NCBI GenBank assembly: GCA_024372625.1
Contig: CP099605.1
Coordinates: 2,728,001-2,792,000, forward strand
Origin: Comamonadaceae bacterium OTU4NAUVB1
Lineage (GTDB): Bacteria > Pseudomonadota > Gammaproteobacteria > Burkholderiales > Burkholderiaceae_C
Direction of reading: 5' to 3'
Length of the DNA stretch: 64,000 bases
Shown here: piece by piece, positions 49,353-64,000 of the stretch
Layout: each line of letters begins with the position of its first letter
Numbering within the stretch: the stretch's first letter is position 1
The notes under the pieces: model-generated
Seen by the model: the letters and a program-made list of their open reading frames with translations, nothing else
Databases searched by the model: none
Told to the model about the DNA's origin: nothing
Made by a program: the position numbers and the translations under genes

Positions 49353-50441
49353 GTGAAACCCTTCCTCCGTCACCAGCTCGAGCGCTACGTCCAGCGCCTG
49401 GGCGAACTCGACTTCCTGCTCTCGCGCGAGGACATCATGGCCGACATGGCGCAGTACCGCGCCATCTCGCGCGAGCATGCCGAGGTCACCCAGATCGCCG
49501 GGCGCCACGCCCGCTTCGTGCAGCGCGAGGCCGACCTGGCCGGGGCGCGCGAGATGCTGGCCGACCCCGAGATGGCCGAGATGGCCCGCGAGGAGATCGC
49601 CGAGGCCGAGGCCGACCTGGTCCGGATCGAGGACGACCTGCAGCGCCTGCTGCTGCCCAAGGACCCGGACGACGCGCGCAACGCCTTCCTGGAGATCCGC
49701 GCGGGCACCGGCGGTGACGAATCGGCGCTCTTCGCGGGCGATCTGCTGCGGATGTACACGCGCCACTGCGAGCGCGCCGGCTGGCGCTGCGAAGTCGTCA
49801 GCGAAAGCCCGAGCGAACTCGGCGGCTTCAAGGAGGTGGTGATCCGCGTCGTCGGCGACGGCGTCTTCGGCCAGCTGCGCTTCGAGTCCGGCGGCCATCG
49901 CGTGCAGCGCGTGCCGGCCACCGAGACGCAGGGGCGCATCCACACCAGCGCCTGCACCGTGGCCGCGCTGGCCGAGCCCGACGAGGCGCTCGCGGTGCAG
50001 ATCAACCCGGCCGACCTGCGCATCGACACCTACCGCGCGAGCGGCGCCGGCGGCCAGCACATCAACAAGACCGATTCGGCCGTGCGCATCACGCACCTCC
50101 CCACGGGCATCGTGGCCGAGTGCCAGGACGACCGCAGCCAGCACCGCAACAAGGCCAAGGCGCTGCAGGTGCTGTCCGCGCGCATCCAGGAGAAGGACCG
50201 CAGCGAACGCGCCGCCAAGGACGCCGCCCTGCGCAAGGGCCTGGTGGGCAGCGGCGACCGCAGCGACCGTATCCGCACCTACAACTTCCCGCAGGGCCGG
50301 CTCACCGACCACCGCATCAACCTCACGCTCTACAAGCTGCAGACCATCATGGAAGGCGACCTGGGCGACGTGCTGGCCGCGCTGCGCGCCGCGCGCGAGG
50401 CCGAGCAGCTGGCCGAGCTCGAATCGAGCCTGCCGGCATGA
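49353..50441 (+). CDS. prfA: Peptide chain release factor 1
   Basis: A 362-residue class I release factor reading UAA and UAG. The anticodon-like PAT is at residues 188-190 and the catalytic GGQ at 233-235, the same numbers as in E. coli RF1. The GTG at 49353 starts the conserved [12 protein letters not shown]. Its stop overlaps the prmC ATG (ATGA), so release factor and its methyltransferase are co-translated. Confidence 0.97.
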   Translation: MKPFLRHQLERYVQRLGELDFLLSREDIMADMAQYRAISREHAEVTQIAGRHARFVQREADLAGAREMLADPEMAEMAREEIAEAEADLVRIEDDLQRLLLPKDPDDARNAFLEIRAGTGGDESALFAGDLLRMYTRHCERAGWRCEVVSESPSELGGFKEVVIRVVGDGVFGQLRFESGGHRVQRVPATETQGRIHTSACTVAALAEPDEALAVQINPADLRIDTYRASGAGGQHINKTDSAVRITHLPTGIVAECQDDRSQHRNKAKALQVLSARIQEKDRSERAAKDAALRKGLVGSGDRSDRIRTYNFPQGRLTDHRINLTLYKLQTIMEGDLGDVLAALRAAREAEQLAELESSLPA

Positions 50442-51379
50442 GCGCCCCGACGCTCGCGCAGGCCCTGCGCGACGCCGCGCGCGCGGGCCTCGGCCGGCTC
50501 GACGCCCAGCTGCTGCTGCTGCACGCCCTCGGGCGGCCCGTCCACGACCGCGCCTGGCTGTTCGCCCACGACGACGACGCATTGCCCGAGCCGGCGCGCG
50601 CGCGCTTCGAGGACCACGTCGCGCGCCGCGCCGCCGGCGAGCCGGTGGCCTACCTGCTGGGCGAGAAGGAATTCCATGGCCTCGCGTTGCGGGTCGATGC
50701 CCGCGTGCTGGTGCCGCGCCCGGACACGGAGGCGCTGGTGGAATGGGCGCTGGCGCTGCTGGACGCGCCGGCGGTGGCGGTGGCGGCGGGCGACGCCCCC
50801 CGGCATGGATCGTCCGGACCTTCGGTGCTCGACCTGGGGACCGGCAGCGGCGCCATCGCCCTGGCATTGCAGCGGGCCCGGCCCGGCGCCCGGGTCGACG
50901 CCGTCGACGCGAGCGCCGACGCGCTGGCGGTGGCGCGCGACAACGCGGTGCGCCTGGGCCTGCCCGTGCGCTTCGCGCAGGGCGACTGGCTCGACGGCGC
51001 TCCCGCCGCCGCCTACGACCTGATCGTCTCCAACCCGCCCTACATCGCCATCGGCGACCCGCACCTGCCGGCGCTGGCGCACGAGCCGGCAGCGGCGCTG
51101 GTGGCGGGCGCCGACGGCCTCGACGATCTGCGCCGCATCGTGGCGTCGGCCCCCGCCCGCCTGCGCGACGGTGGCTGGCTGCTGCTCGAGCATGGTCACG
51201 ACCAGGCCGGCGCGGTGCGCGCGCTGCTGGCGGCGCGGGGCTTCACGCACGTCGCGAGCCGCCGGGACCTCGCCGGCATCGAACGCTGTTCCGGAGGCCG
51301 GCGCGCCGGGCCGCCCGGGCGGTCCGCCGACGAGGACTTGGGCCGCGCGACGGGCAGCGCCGGCGCCACGGTGAAATAA
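50438..51379 (+). CDS. prmC: Release factor glutamine methyltransferase
   Basis: A 313-residue SAM-dependent methyltransferase that methylates the GGQ glutamine of release factors 1 and 2. The SAM motif is [15 protein letters not shown]. The catalytic NPPY is at residues 199-202. The N-terminal helical substrate-binding domain is normal. The last about 28 residues after IERCSGG are a Gly/Arg/Ala-rich tail beyond the usual end. It overlaps prfA by four bases. Confidence 0.95.
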   Translation: MSAPTLAQALRDAARAGLGRLDAQLLLLHALGRPVHDRAWLFAHDDDALPEPARARFEDHVARRAAGEPVAYLLGEKEFHGLALRVDARVLVPRPDTEALVEWALALLDAPAVAVAAGDAPRHGSSGPSVLDLGTGSGAIALALQRARPGARVDAVDASADALAVARDNAVRLGLPVRFAQGDWLDGAPAAAYDLIVSNPPYIAIGDPHLPALAHEPAAALVAGADGLDDLRRIVASAPARLRDGGWLLLEHGHDQAGAVRALLAARGFTHVASRRDLAGIERCSGGRRAGPPGRSADEDLGRATGSAGATVK

Positions 51380-51415
51380 TCCCCGCAGTCCATTCTTCCC
51401 TTCAGGAGCCCTCCC

Positions 51416-51745
51416 ATGCCCGATTCCCAGCAACGCATCGACGACCTCGTCAAGACCAACGACATCGTGCTCTTCATGAAGGGCAACGCCAGCTTCCCGA
51501 TGTGCGGCTTCTCCGGCCGCGCCATCCAGATCCTCAAGGCCATCGGCGTCGACACCAAGTCGCTCAAGACGGTCAACGTCCTGGACGACGCCGAGATCCG
51601 CCAGGGCATCAAGGAATACAGCAACTGGCCCACGATCCCGCAGCTCTACGTCAAGGGCGAGTTCATCGGCGGCTCGGACATCATGATGGAGATGTACGAG
51701 TCGGGCGAGCTGCAGCAGGTCGTCGTCGGCGGCGGCGCGGCCTGA
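51416..51745 (+). CDS. grxD: Monothiol glutaredoxin, Grx4 type
   Basis: A 109-residue CGFS glutaredoxin that binds and transfers [2Fe-2S] clusters, often with BolA. The CGFS motif begins at Cys30 ([10 protein letters not shown]). [19 protein letters not shown] holds the cis-Pro and glutathione-binding residues. It follows prmC by 36 bases; an AGGAGCC ribosome-binding site precedes the ATG. Confidence 0.96.
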   Translation: MPDSQQRIDDLVKTNDIVLFMKGNASFPMCGFSGRAIQILKAIGVDTKSLKTVNVLDDAEIRQGIKEYSNWPTIPQLYVKGEFIGGSDIMMEMYESGELQQVVVGGGAA

Positions 51746-51784
51746 GCGGCCGCCCGGCGCCGGCCGGGCCCGCGGCATCCCCCC

Positions 51785-51825
51785 GTGCCCGGCCGGGCCC
51801 CGCGGACGTTCCGGGGGCCGGGCAC
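51785..51825 (+). terminator. GC-rich hairpin between grxD and the CNNM transporter gene
   Basis: A perfect 10-base inverted repeat GTGCCCGGCC/GGCCGGGCAC with a 21-base loop, 40 bases after grxD. There is no T-run, so it is only a possible terminator. Confidence 0.35.
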
Positions 51826-51848
51826 GCGCCGGCCCCTTTCCTTCTCCC

Positions 51849-53135
51849 ATGAGCCTGATCCAGAGCCTGCTGCTCATCGCGGCGCTGATCGTCACGAGCG
51901 CCTTCTTCTCGCTCGCGGAGATCACGCTCGCGGCCTCGCGCCGCCTGCGGCTGCGCCAGATGGCCGACGAGGGCGACGCGCGCGCCGAGCGCGTGCTGCG
52001 CGTGCAGGAGCAGCCCGGGCACTACTTCACCGTCGTGCAGATCGGCCTGAACGCGGTCGCCATCCTCGGCGGCGTGGTCGGCGAAGGCGCCCTGAGCCCG
52101 TACTTCGCGCGCCTCTTCGCGCTGTGGCTGAGTCCCGAGACCGCCGCCGGCGCGGCCTTCGCGGCCTCCTTCGTCACCATCATCTCGGTCTTCCTGGTGT
52201 TCGCCGACCTGTTCCCCAAGCGCCTGGGCATGAGCGAGCCGGAGCGGCTGGCGGTGCGCATGGTGGGACCGATGCAGGTGCTCATCACCACCTTCAAGCC
52301 GCTGGTGTGGCTGTTCACGCGCAGCACCGACGGCCTCTTCAAGCTGATGGGACTGCCGCTGCACCGCGTCGAGCAGATCACCTCGGCCGACATCCTCGCC
52401 ATGACCGAGGCCGGTGCGCGCGCGGGCGTGCTGGCGCTGCGCGAGCAGCAGGTGATCGCCAACGTCTTCGAACTCGACACGCGGCTGGTCAGCAGCGTCA
52501 TGACGCCGCGCGAACGCGTCGCCTGGTTCTTCGACGACGACCCGGAGTCGGTGCTGCGCGCGCGCATCGTGGCCGAGCCCTTTTCCGCCTACCCGGTGTG
52601 CGACGGCGACATCGACCACGTGCTGGGCTACGTGGATGCCAAGGACATGTTCCAGCGCGTGCTCAGTGGCCAGCCGCTCGCGCTGGACCAGGGGGTGCCA
52701 TTGCACAAGGCGCTGGTGGTGCCCGACCGGCTGTCGCTCACCGAGGTGCTGGAGCAGTTCCGCCAGGCCCGCGAGGATTTCGCCATCGTCGTCAACGAAT
52801 ACAGCCTGGTGGTGGGCGTGATCACCCTGAACGACGTCATGAGCACCGTGATGGGCGACCTGGTCGGCCCGCAGGACGAGGAGCCGCAGATCGTGCGGCG
52901 CGACGAGCGCTCCTGGCTGATCGACGGCGTGACGCCGATCCAGGACGTGCTGCGCGCGCTGGAGATCGACGCCCTGCCCCACCCCGACGAGTACGAGACC
53001 CTCGCGGGCTTCCTGATGACGATGCTGCGCCGCGTGCCCAAGCGCACCGACAGCGTGACCTGCGCCGGCCACACCTTCGAGGTGATGGACGTCGACAGCC
53101 ATCGGATCGATCAGGTCATGGCGACCCGGCTCTGA
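51849..53135 (+). CDS. CNNM/CorC-family membrane transporter, PaeA (YtfL)-like
   Basis: A 428-residue inner-membrane protein. A DUF21 domain (about residues 1-190) has several helices and starts [26 protein letters not shown]. Two CBS domains (about 205-330) and a C-terminal CorC_HlyC domain follow. The N-terminal part, including the [22 protein letters not shown] block, closely resembles E. coli PaeA (YtfL), reported as a polyamine exporter. Other family members move Mg2+ or Co2+, so the substrate is not certain. Confidence 0.88.
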   Translation: MSLIQSLLLIAALIVTSAFFSLAEITLAASRRLRLRQMADEGDARAERVLRVQEQPGHYFTVVQIGLNAVAILGGVVGEGALSPYFARLFALWLSPETAAGAAFAASFVTIISVFLVFADLFPKRLGMSEPERLAVRMVGPMQVLITTFKPLVWLFTRSTDGLFKLMGLPLHRVEQITSADILAMTEAGARAGVLALREQQVIANVFELDTRLVSSVMTPRERVAWFFDDDPESVLRARIVAEPFSAYPVCDGDIDHVLGYVDAKDMFQRVLSGQPLALDQGVPLHKALVVPDRLSLTEVLEQFRQAREDFAIVVNEYSLVVGVITLNDVMSTVMGDLVGPQDEEPQIVRRDERSWLIDGVTPIQDVLRALEIDALPHPDEYETLAGFLMTMLRRVPKRTDSVTCAGHTFEVMDVDSHRIDQVMATRL

Positions 53136-53141
53136 CGGGCC

Positions 53142-53789
53142 TCAGGCGTCGGCGCGGTCCTTGAATTGCCAGAGGCGCTGATTGGCGAAGACGGCATCGG
53201 GGTACGGCGCGCGGCCACGGCTGCCGTTGTAGCGCCCGAGCGTGAGGAAGAGATCGCCGCGCTCGCGGTCGAGGTAGTGGCGCAGGATGACGCAGCCGAA
53301 GCGCAGGTTGGTCTGCATGTGGAAGAGCTTGGCCGGGTCGGCGTCGCCGATCACGCGGGTCCAGAACGGCATGACCTGCATGTAGCCGCGCGCGCCGGCG
53401 CTGGAGACGGCGAACTTGCGGAAGTTGCTCTCGACCTGCACCAGCCCCAGCACCAGGCTCACGTCGAGCCCGGAACGCTTGGCCTCGTACCAGGCGGTCT
53501 GCAGGAATTCGATCCGCGTCGCCGCGTCGGGCAGCTTCTTCTTCAGGCGCTCGCTCATCTCGCCGAGCCAGCGCAAATGCGCGAGCCGTGCCTCGGTGCT
53601 GGCGAACTCGGGCACCGGCGGCGCGTTGTTGCGGACCGCCGAACTCAGCGCCGTGCGCACCGAGTCGATCAGCGGCTCCTCGATCTGCGCACCGGCCCGG
53701 GCCTGCCGCGGCAGCGCCGCCAGCCACGGCGCCAGGACCGCGCCGGCCGCGCCGCCGAGGCACTGGCGCCGCGACGGCCCCGGGCTCAT
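53142..53789 (-). CDS. Lytic transglycosylase (SLT domain)
   Basis: A 215-residue exported peptidoglycan lyase. A signal peptide has RRQCLG ... [16 protein letters not shown] (about residues 7-33; twin Arg is present but the pattern is weak). The SLT domain has [25 protein letters not shown] with the catalytic Glu, and the GRYNGSRG motif. The ATG overlaps the proS stop by four bases, an odd partnership of a cell-wall enzyme with a tRNA synthetase that I have seen as a stable order in relatives. Confidence 0.9.
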   Translation of the reverse strand: MSPGPSRRQCLGGAAGAVLAPWLAALPRQARAGAQIEEPLIDSVRTALSSAVRNNAPPVPEFASTEARLAHLRWLGEMSERLKKKLPDAATRIEFLQTAWYEAKRSGLDVSLVLGLVQVESNFRKFAVSSAGARGYMQVMPFWTRVIGDADPAKLFHMQTNLRFGCVILRHYLDRERGDLFLTLGRYNGSRGRAPYPDAVFANQRLWQFKDRADA

Positions 53790-55534
53790 TTCGCGCCGAG
53801 CCGCTTCTCGATGAAGCTGGCGATCGCGGCGACCGGCACCTTGGTCGCGGCGGTGTCGCGGCGGCCCTGGTACTCGACCTCGCCCTCCTTCAGCCCCCGG
53901 TCGGAGAGCACCACGCGATGCGGCACGCCAATGAGTTCCCAGTCGGCGAACATCGCGCCCGGGCGCTCGCCCCGGTCGTCGAGCAGGACGTCGACACCGG
54001 CCGCGCGCAGTTGCTCGTAGAGCGATTCGGCCGCGGCCTTGACCTCGGCGCTGCGGTCCATGCCGATCGGGCAGACCACCACCGTGAACGGCGCGATGGC
54101 GTCGGGCCAGACGATGCCGCGCTCGTCGTGGTTCTGTTCGATGGCGGCCGCCGGCAACCGGGTGATGCCGATGCCGTAGCAACCCATCTCCAGGAACTGC
54201 GGCTTGCCGCCCTCGTCGAGAAAGGTGGCGCCCATCGGCTTGCTGTACTTGGTGCCCAGGTAGAACACGTGGCCCACCTCAATGCCGCGTTCGATGGCCA
54301 GCACCCCCAGGCCGTCCGGCGAGGCGTCGCCGGCGACCACGTTGCGCAGGTCGGCCACGAGGTCGGGCTCGGGCAGGTCCCGGCCCCAGTTGACGCCGGT
54401 GACGTGGACGTCGGGTTCGTTGGCGCCGCAGACCCAGTCGGCCATGACGGCGACCTCGCGGTCGGCCACCACCTTCACCGGCCGGACCAGGTCCAGCGGG
54501 CCGAGGTAACCGGGCCGGCAACCGAAATGGTCCTCGATCTCCGCCGTCGTCGCGAAGCGGAAACCCTGGTCGAGACCGGGCAGCTTGCCGACCTTGATCT
54601 CGTTCATGTCGTGGTCGCCGCGCAGCAGCAGCAGCCAGACCTGCGCGCCCGCCGCGTTGCCGGCGGCGTCGAGCCTGTCGGTGGCGAGCACCAGCGACTT
54701 CACGGTGGCCGCGAGCGGCACACCCAGCAGTTCGGCGACGTCGGCGCAGGTGCTCTTGCCCGGCGTCGGCGTCTTCGAGCGCGGCTGCGTCGCCGCGCCG
54801 CGCGGCCCGGTGGGCGCCAGCGCCTCGGCCTTCTCCATGTTGGCGGCGTAGTCGCTGTCCGGGCAATAGACGATGGCGTCCTCGCCGGTCGCGGCGATGA
54901 CCTGGAACTCCTCGCTCAGGTCGCCGCCGATGGCGCCGCTGTCGGCCGCCACGGCGCGGTAGCGCAGTCCGAAGCGGTCGAAGATGCGGCGGTAGGCCTG
55001 CGCCATGACCTGATAGCTGGCCTTGGCGGCGTCCGGACTGCGGTCGAAGCTGTAGGCGTCCTTCATGATGAATTCGCGCCCGCGCATCAGGCCGAAGCGC
55101 GGCCGGCGCTCGTCGCGGAACTTGGTCTGGATCTGGTAGAAATTCCTCGGCAACTGCTTGTAGCTGCGGAATTCCTGGCGCGCGATGTCGGTGACGACCT
55201 CCTCGCTGGTGGGCTGCACGACGAAGTCACGGTCGTGGCGGTCCTTGATGCGCAGCAGTTCCGGACCCATGGCCTCGAAGCGGCCGGTCTCCTGCCACAG
55301 CTCGGCCGGCTGGATCACCGGCATGGTGAGCTCGACGGCGCCGGCGCGGTCCATCTCCTCGCGCACGATGGCCTCCACCTTGCGGATCACGCGCAGGCCC
55401 ATGGGCATGTACGTGTAGACGCCCGCGCCGAGCTTCTTGATCATGCCGGCGCGCATCATGAGGCGATGGCTCGCGACCTCGGCGTCGGCCGGTGCTTCCT
55501 TCAGGGTGGAGACAAAGAAACGGGAAGCTTTCAT
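53786..55534 (-). CDS. proS: Proline--tRNA ligase
   Basis: A 582-residue class II synthetase of the bacterial type with a YbaK-like editing insertion (about residues 225-400). Motif 1/2 regions include [18 protein letters not shown] at the start and [26 protein letters not shown]. The anticodon-binding domain is C-terminal. The ATG at 55534 begins [15 protein letters not shown], the usual start. It is divergent from rppH and coupled to the transglycosylase gene. Confidence 0.97.
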   Translation of the reverse strand: MKASRFFVSTLKEAPADAEVASHRLMMRAGMIKKLGAGVYTYMPMGLRVIRKVEAIVREEMDRAGAVELTMPVIQPAELWQETGRFEAMGPELLRIKDRHDRDFVVQPTSEEVVTDIARQEFRSYKQLPRNFYQIQTKFRDERRPRFGLMRGREFIMKDAYSFDRSPDAAKASYQVMAQAYRRIFDRFGLRYRAVAADSGAIGGDLSEEFQVIAATGEDAIVYCPDSDYAANMEKAEALAPTGPRGAATQPRSKTPTPGKSTCADVAELLGVPLAATVKSLVLATDRLDAAGNAAGAQVWLLLLRGDHDMNEIKVGKLPGLDQGFRFATTAEIEDHFGCRPGYLGPLDLVRPVKVVADREVAVMADWVCGANEPDVHVTGVNWGRDLPEPDLVADLRNVVAGDASPDGLGVLAIERGIEVGHVFYLGTKYSKPMGATFLDEGGKPQFLEMGCYGIGITRLPAAAIEQNHDERGIVWPDAIAPFTVVVCPIGMDRSAEVKAAAESLYEQLRAAGVDVLLDDRGERPGAMFADWELIGVPHRVVLSDRGLKEGEVEYQGRRDTAATKVPVAAIASFIEKRLGAK

Positions 55535-55725
55535 CGATCGCGTTCGGAAAAAGAGGAGGGAGGAAAGCGTCGCGACGGGGATTCCGGGACCTGCGACCGG
55601 GCGGCGGAGACCCGACCTTCCCGGACCGCACCGATGGCACGACGGTGGGTTCACTGCCGACGAGACAGGCCACGAATGTGGCCCGGCATGCATAATCAAA
55701 GCAGTTTAAAAATTGGGGTTTGATT

Positions 55726-56406
55726 ATGCTCGACCGTGACGGCTTCAGGCCCAACGTCGGCATCATCCTGCTCAACCAGAGAAACCAGGTTTTCTGGGGC
55801 AAACGCATCCGAACCCACTCCTGGCAGTTTCCGCAAGGCGGCATCGACCGTGGCGAGAGTCCCGAACAGGCCATGTTCCGGGAACTGCATGAAGAGGTGG
55901 GGCTCCATCCGGAGCACGTGCGGATCATGGCCCGTACCCGCGACTGGTTGCGCTACGAGGTGCCGGATCGCTTCATCCGACGCGACGCACGTGGCCACTA
56001 CAAGGGCCAGAAGCAGATCTGGTATCTGCTGCAGCTGGTCGGCCACGACTGGGATTTGAACCTGCGCGCCACCGACCATCCGGAATTCGACGCCTGGCGC
56101 TGGCACGACTACTGGGTGCCGCTCGACGTCGTGGTGGAGTTCAAGCGCGGTGTCTACGAGATGGCATTGACCGAGCTGTCGCGCTACCTGCCCCGCCAGG
56201 ATTTCCGCAACCGCTTCATGCGCGTCAATCCGCGTGGACGCGAGTTAGACCGGTTCGCGCCCGCGAACGGTCTGGACCCGCATTTCGACCTGCCTCCGGG
56301 CGCCACCTTCGACCCGGATCCCAATGCCAGCATTCCACATCCCGCCAACGATCCGCCACCCCTCGCCGCGTCCGCCGATGCGTTCGGCACGCCCGACGAC
56401 CGCTAG
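55726..56406 (+). CDS. rppH: RNA pyrophosphohydrolase
   Basis: A 226-residue Nudix enzyme that removes pyrophosphate from 5'-triphosphate RNA and starts RNase E decay. The N-terminal [17 protein letters not shown] is diagnostic. The Nudix box runs [23 protein letters not shown]. The last about 60 residues are a Pro/Asp/Ala-rich tail longer than in E. coli RppH. The ATG at 55726 is preferred over a TTG two codons upstream. A CATAAT -10-like box is at 55691. The end overlaps the next gene. Confidence 0.94.
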   Translation: MLDRDGFRPNVGIILLNQRNQVFWGKRIRTHSWQFPQGGIDRGESPEQAMFRELHEEVGLHPEHVRIMARTRDWLRYEVPDRFIRRDARGHYKGQKQIWYLLQLVGHDWDLNLRATDHPEFDAWRWHDYWVPLDVVVEFKRGVYEMALTELSRYLPRQDFRNRFMRVNPRGRELDRFAPANGLDPHFDLPPGATFDPDPNASIPHPANDPPPLAASADAFGTPDDR

Positions 56407-56905
56407 GACCCGTCGCCTCGCGACGACCCTGCTGGCCATCGGCCTGGCTTGCGCGGCCGGTGGTGCTACGGCACAGCTCTTCGGCAACACCGACTGGCAG
56501 GAAAGTCCGGCCCCGCCGCCGCCCGCCTTCGATGTCGACCGGCTGGTGCCGATCGGCATGCCGGGCTACATGACGCTCGAGTTCGGCGTCGATCCCGCGA
56601 CGATCGTCGTCACGCCCGACGGCGTCGTGCGCTACGTGGTCGTGGCACGCAATCCGGCGGGCGGCGCGGTCAACGCGTTCTACGAAGGCGTGCGCTGCGC
56701 CACGGAGCAGATGAAGGGCTATGCGCGTTCGAGCGGCGGCGGCTGGGAGGCGGTGGCCGACCCGCAATGGAAATCCTTCCGCGCGATGAATTCGAGCTAC
56801 ACCCGGGCGCTCGCCCAGCAGGCGTTGTGCCGGGGCGGGGTGCCGCGCAGTTCGGTGGCACTCATGATCGGTCGCCTGAAGAACCCGGTCCGAGAGACGG
56901 ACTGA
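56378..56905 (+). CDS. CNP1-like family exported protein
   Basis: A 175-residue protein with a signal peptide (about residues 1-34, ending [10 protein letters not shown]). The mature part has [10 protein letters not shown] and [17 protein letters not shown], typical of the CNP1-like family found after rppH in Betaproteobacteria. The function is unknown. The ATG at 56378 overlaps the rppH end by 29 bases in another frame; an earlier ATG at 56324 would give an 18-residue longer leader and a larger overlap. Confidence 0.8.
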   Translation: MRSARPTTARTRRLATTLLAIGLACAAGGATAQLFGNTDWQESPAPPPPAFDVDRLVPIGMPGYMTLEFGVDPATIVVTPDGVVRYVVVARNPAGGAVNAFYEGVRCATEQMKGYARSSGGGWEAVADPQWKSFRAMNSSYTRALAQQALCRGGVPRSSVALMIGRLKNPVRETD

Positions 56906-56938
56906 TCGGGCGCGCCGCGGCACGCGCGTCGGCCTCGC

Positions 56939-59166
<2,228 letters not shown>

Positions 59167-59206
59167 CTACAAATGAGGTGCCGCACGGCGCGCGGCGAAA
59201 AACGAA

Positions 59207-59229
59207 GAAGCCCCGACCAGCGGGGCTTC
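59207..59229 (-). terminator. Terminator after rplU-rpmA
   Basis: A perfect 9-base stem GAAGCCCCG/CGGGGCTTC with a 5-base loop. On the minus strand TTCGTTTTT follows. It separates rplU-rpmA from obgE-proB. Confidence 0.85.
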
Positions 59230-59250
59230 GATCCGATCTGGACGACGCGC

Positions 59251-59520
59251 TCAGGCTTGTGCAGCCGCCGGCGTCACGCTGATCGTGTGCTTGTTCAGCG
59301 AACCCTTGAAGCCGAAGGACACATGGCCCTCGACCAGGGCGAACAGCGTGTGGTCCTTGCCCACGCCGACGTTCGCGCCGGGGTGGAACTGGGTGCCGCG
59401 CTGGCGCACGATGATCGAGCCCGCGCTGATCAGTTCGCCGCCGAACGCCTTCACGCCGAGCATCTTGGGCTTGGAATCGCGCCCGTTTCGCGTTGAGCCG
59501 CCGCCTTTTTTCTGTGCCAT
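59251..59520 (-). CDS. rpmA: 50S ribosomal protein L27
   Basis: An 89-residue ribosomal protein at the peptidyl-transferase centre. It starts [22 protein letters not shown], the standard L27 N-terminus. [28 protein letters not shown] is the core. It follows rplU by 15 bases; a terminator follows. Confidence 0.98.
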   Translation of the reverse strand: MAQKKGGGSTRNGRDSKPKMLGVKAFGGELISAGSIIVRQRGTQFHPGANVGVGKDHTLFALVEGHVSFGFKGSLNKHTISVTPAAAQA

Positions 59521-59535
59521 GGTGTGAGCTCCTGC

Positions 59536-59847
59536 TTAACCGGCGATCGCGCCGATTTGCAGTTCGGTGAACTGCTGGCGATGGCCTTGACGTTTCTGAT
59601 AATGCTTGCGACGGCGCATCTTGAAGATGTGCACCTTGTCGTGCAAGCCGTGGGACAGCACCGTGGCTGTGACCGTTGCGCCGGACACCAGGGGCGTGCC
59701 GATCTTGATGTCCGAGCCGTTGCCGACTGCGAGGATCTGATCGATCACGATTTCCTGGCCTACGTCCGCAGCAATCTGTTCTACTTTAATTTTTTCGCCG
59801 GCGGCAACGCGATACTGCTTGCCTCCGGTTTTTATGACCGCGTACAT
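59536..59847 (-). CDS. rplU: 50S ribosomal protein L21
   Basis: A 103-residue ribosomal protein beginning [40 protein letters not shown] is the basic C-terminal motif. It is the first gene of the rplU-rpmA operon, with a TAGAAT box about 50 bases upstream, and is divergent from ispB. Confidence 0.98.
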   Translation of the reverse strand: MYAVIKTGGKQYRVAAGEKIKVEQIAADVGQEIVIDQILAVGNGSDIKIGTPLVSGATVTATVLSHGLHDKVHIFKMRRRKHYQKRQGHRQQFTELQIGAIAG

Positions 59848-59897
59848 GTTGACCTCTTGGGGGAAATGGTTCCGCGGCGAATTCCGCAGAGCCCAAG

Positions 59898-59903
59898 ATT
59901 CTA
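59898..59903 (-). promoter_or_regulatory. Candidate -10 box of rplU-rpmA
   Basis: TAGAAT on the minus strand, 50 bases before the rplU ATG. The -35 region is not clear. Confidence 0.45.
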
Positions 59904-59967
59904 GCATGTGATGGGTCCCGCCGGCTTGCGCCCGGTCCGCTCCGGGAGCCGGACGCATCGCGCTCTT

Positions 59968-59973
59968 TATAAT
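59968..59973 (+). promoter_or_regulatory. Consensus -10 box of ispB
   Basis: A perfect TATAAT, 60 bases before the TTG at 60034. It rules out the ATG at 59911 as start if it is used. Confidence 0.5.
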
Positions 59974-60033
59974 CGACGCGTTCTGGCCGTTCGCGCCGGC
60001 ATCCCTCCTTCGCCGTACCCAGGCGCCCTCGTT

Positions 60034-61026
60034 TTGCCAGTTTCCGATACCGACAACTCCTCCACCGCCGCCATCCTCGGCCTCATCGCCGACGACATGG
60101 GGCAGGTCGATCGCGTGATCTCCGAACGGCTCGACACCGGCGTGCCCCTGGTCAGCGAGGTGTCGCGCTACATCATCTCGGCCGGCGGCAAGCGTCTGCG
60201 TCCGGCGCTGCTGCTGCTCATGAGCGGCGCGCTGGGCTACATCGGCGCGCAGCGCTTCAACATCGCGGCGGTGGTGGAATTCATCCATACGGCCTCGCTG
60301 CTGCACGACGATGTCGTCGACGAATCGACGCTGCGCCGCGGCCGGCCGACCGCCAACGAATCCTTCGGCAACCCCGCCAGCGTGCTGGTGGGCGACTTCC
60401 TGCATTCGCGCGCCTTTCAGATGATGGTCGACTGCAACGACATGCGCGTGATGCAGATCCTGGCGGATGCGACCAACGTCATCGCCGAGGGCGAGGTGCT
60501 GCAGCTCATGAACATGCACGACGCCTCGCTCGACGAGGAGGCCTACCTGCGCGTGATCCGCTCCAAGACGGCGAAGCTGTTCGAGGCCAGCACCCGCGTG
60601 GCCGCCGTGCTGGCCAAGGCGTCGCCCGAGATCGAGGAAGCCTGCGGCACCTACGGCCAGGCGCTGGGCACGGCCTTCCAGGTGATCGACGACGTGCTCG
60701 ACTATGCCGGCGACGCGAGCGAGACCGGCAAGAACCTCGGGGACGACCTGCGCGAGGGCAAGACCACCCTGCCGCTCATCCTCGCCATGCAGCGCGCCGA
60801 CGCCGAGGAGGGCGGGCTCATCCGCAAGGCGATCGAGGCCGGCGACGCCACGCAACTCGAGCGCATCGTCGAGATCGTGCGTGCCACCGGCGCGCTCGAT
60901 GCCACGCGCGCGGCCGCCGCGGCCGAGGCGCAGCGCGCGATCGACGCGTTGACCGGACTGCCCAGGAATTCGTACACGCAAGGTTTGCTACAATTGGCGG
61001 CTCAGCTGCTTGAGCGCCGCGCCTGA
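60034..61026 (+). CDS. ispB: Octaprenyl diphosphate synthase (polyprenyl synthetase)
   Basis: A 330-residue trans-prenyltransferase making the ubiquinone side chain. The first Asp-rich motif is HDDVVDE and the second is [20 protein letters not shown] is the substrate Lys/Arg region. I choose the TTG at 60034 (LPVSDTDN) because the conserved protein starts soon after it. A -10 box at 59968 excludes earlier starts. It supplies the same quinone pathway as ubiE/J/B. Confidence 0.93.
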   Translation: MPVSDTDNSSTAAILGLIADDMGQVDRVISERLDTGVPLVSEVSRYIISAGGKRLRPALLLLMSGALGYIGAQRFNIAAVVEFIHTASLLHDDVVDESTLRRGRPTANESFGNPASVLVGDFLHSRAFQMMVDCNDMRVMQILADATNVIAEGEVLQLMNMHDASLDEEAYLRVIRSKTAKLFEASTRVAAVLAKASPEIEEACGTYGQALGTAFQVIDDVLDYAGDASETGKNLGDDLREGKTTLPLILAMQRADAEEGGLIRKAIEAGDATQLERIVEIVRATGALDATRAAAAAEAQRAIDALTGLPRNSYTQGLLQLAAQLLERRA

Positions 61027-61075
61027 TCGGTCTTCCGTTGCGGAAGCGCGATGCGGCCCTCTCGCGAGACACCAT

Positions 61076-61152
61076 CGGGGTGTAGCTTAGCCTGGTAGAG
61101 CGCTACGTTCGGGACGTAGAGGCCGGAGGTTCGAATCCTCTCACCCCGACCA
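61076..61152 (+). tRNA. tRNA-Pro (anticodon CGG)
   Basis: A 77-nt cloverleaf with acceptor stem CGGGGTG/CACCCCG and encoded CCA end. The anticodon loop TTCGGGA is at 61108-61114 with anticodon CGG at 61110-61112, reading CCG. TTCGAAT is the T loop. It follows ispB and precedes a strong terminator. Confidence 0.96.
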
Positions 61153-61160
61153 AGAAATCG

Positions 61161-61193
61161 AAAAGCCCAAGTGGATCGCACTTGGGCTTTTTT
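61161..61193. terminator. Bidirectional terminator after tRNA-Pro and the CheA-like gene
   Basis: A 13-base stem AAAAGCCCAAGTG/CACTTGGGCTTTT with a 5-base loop and a T6 run (61188-61193) on the plus strand; the minus strand also ends in TTTT. It can end both convergent transcripts. Confidence 0.9.
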
Positions 61194-61205
61194 CGTTTCA
61201 GGACC

Positions 61206-64000
<2,795 letters not shown>

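Overview
This is a G+C-rich chromosomal window from a betaproteobacterium, most likely a member of the Burkholderiales close to the Comamonadaceae (Variovorax/Acidovorax/Xylophilus type). The assignment rests on gene content and order recognised by eye: DUF3460-scpA, grxC-secB-gpsA beside gpmA-ctpA-moeB, ubiE/ubiJ/ubiB, rplU-rpmA/obgE-proB/ispB, hemA-prfA-prmC-grxD and the DUF3683-type FAD/FeS oxidoreductase. No search was run. I see no insertion sequence, prophage, CRISPR array or plasmid function. The window is mostly core genome with some unusual accessory proteins.

Layout. 1-4.6 kb: the 3' part of a very large exported multidomain protein (copper-radical-oxidase-like kelch, DUF1929, PKD, YVTN propeller, diheme cytochrome, two discoidin-like repeats). 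4.6-13.5 kb: a BamE-like lipoprotein, scpA, queE and queD (queuosine), a CHMI-like tautomerase, gpsA-secB-grxC-rhodanese on the minus strand, then gpmA, ctpA and a moeB-like gene. 13.5-20.2 kb: AsmA, a stand-alone receiver, a divergent NarL-type regulator/CHASE3 kinase pair, a yqjD-yqjE-yqjK-like membrane cluster and a CsbD protein. 20.3-22.8 kb: a compact minus-strand operon nudB-EEP-folE-BLUF that joins early folate synthesis to a blue-light receptor. 22.8-24.8 kb: mqo, apparently with an export signal.

24.9-39.6 kb is a long minus-strand run: serA; the 1292-residue FAD/FeS oxidoreductase coupled to a HIT protein; DUF971; ubiE; a Tim44-like membrane protein; ubiJ-ubiB; a sodium/solute symporter; and fmdB-DUF502-aspS. 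39.9-44.9 kb is a complete glycerol-3-phosphate uptake operon, ugpB-A-E-C-Q, with a strong hairpin between ugpB and ugpA. 44.9-53.1 kb holds a large MscS-type channel, hemA, prfA-prmC, grxD and a PaeA-like CNNM transporter. 53.1-61.2 kb holds proS with an overlapping lytic transglycosylase, rppH, a CNP1-like protein, proB-obgE, rpmA-rplU, ispB and tRNA-Pro(CGG). The window ends inside a CheA/ChpA-type hybrid kinase with a Gly-Asp repeat linker.

Several genes are coupled by 4-base ATGA or GTGA overlaps (nudB/EEP, ubiJ/ubiB, FAD-FeS/HIT, prfA/prmC, proS/transglycosylase, obgE/proB). The most unusual items are the oxidase-diheme fusion, the BLUF gene in a folate operon, a QueD without its usual catalytic cysteine, and the exported-looking Mqo.
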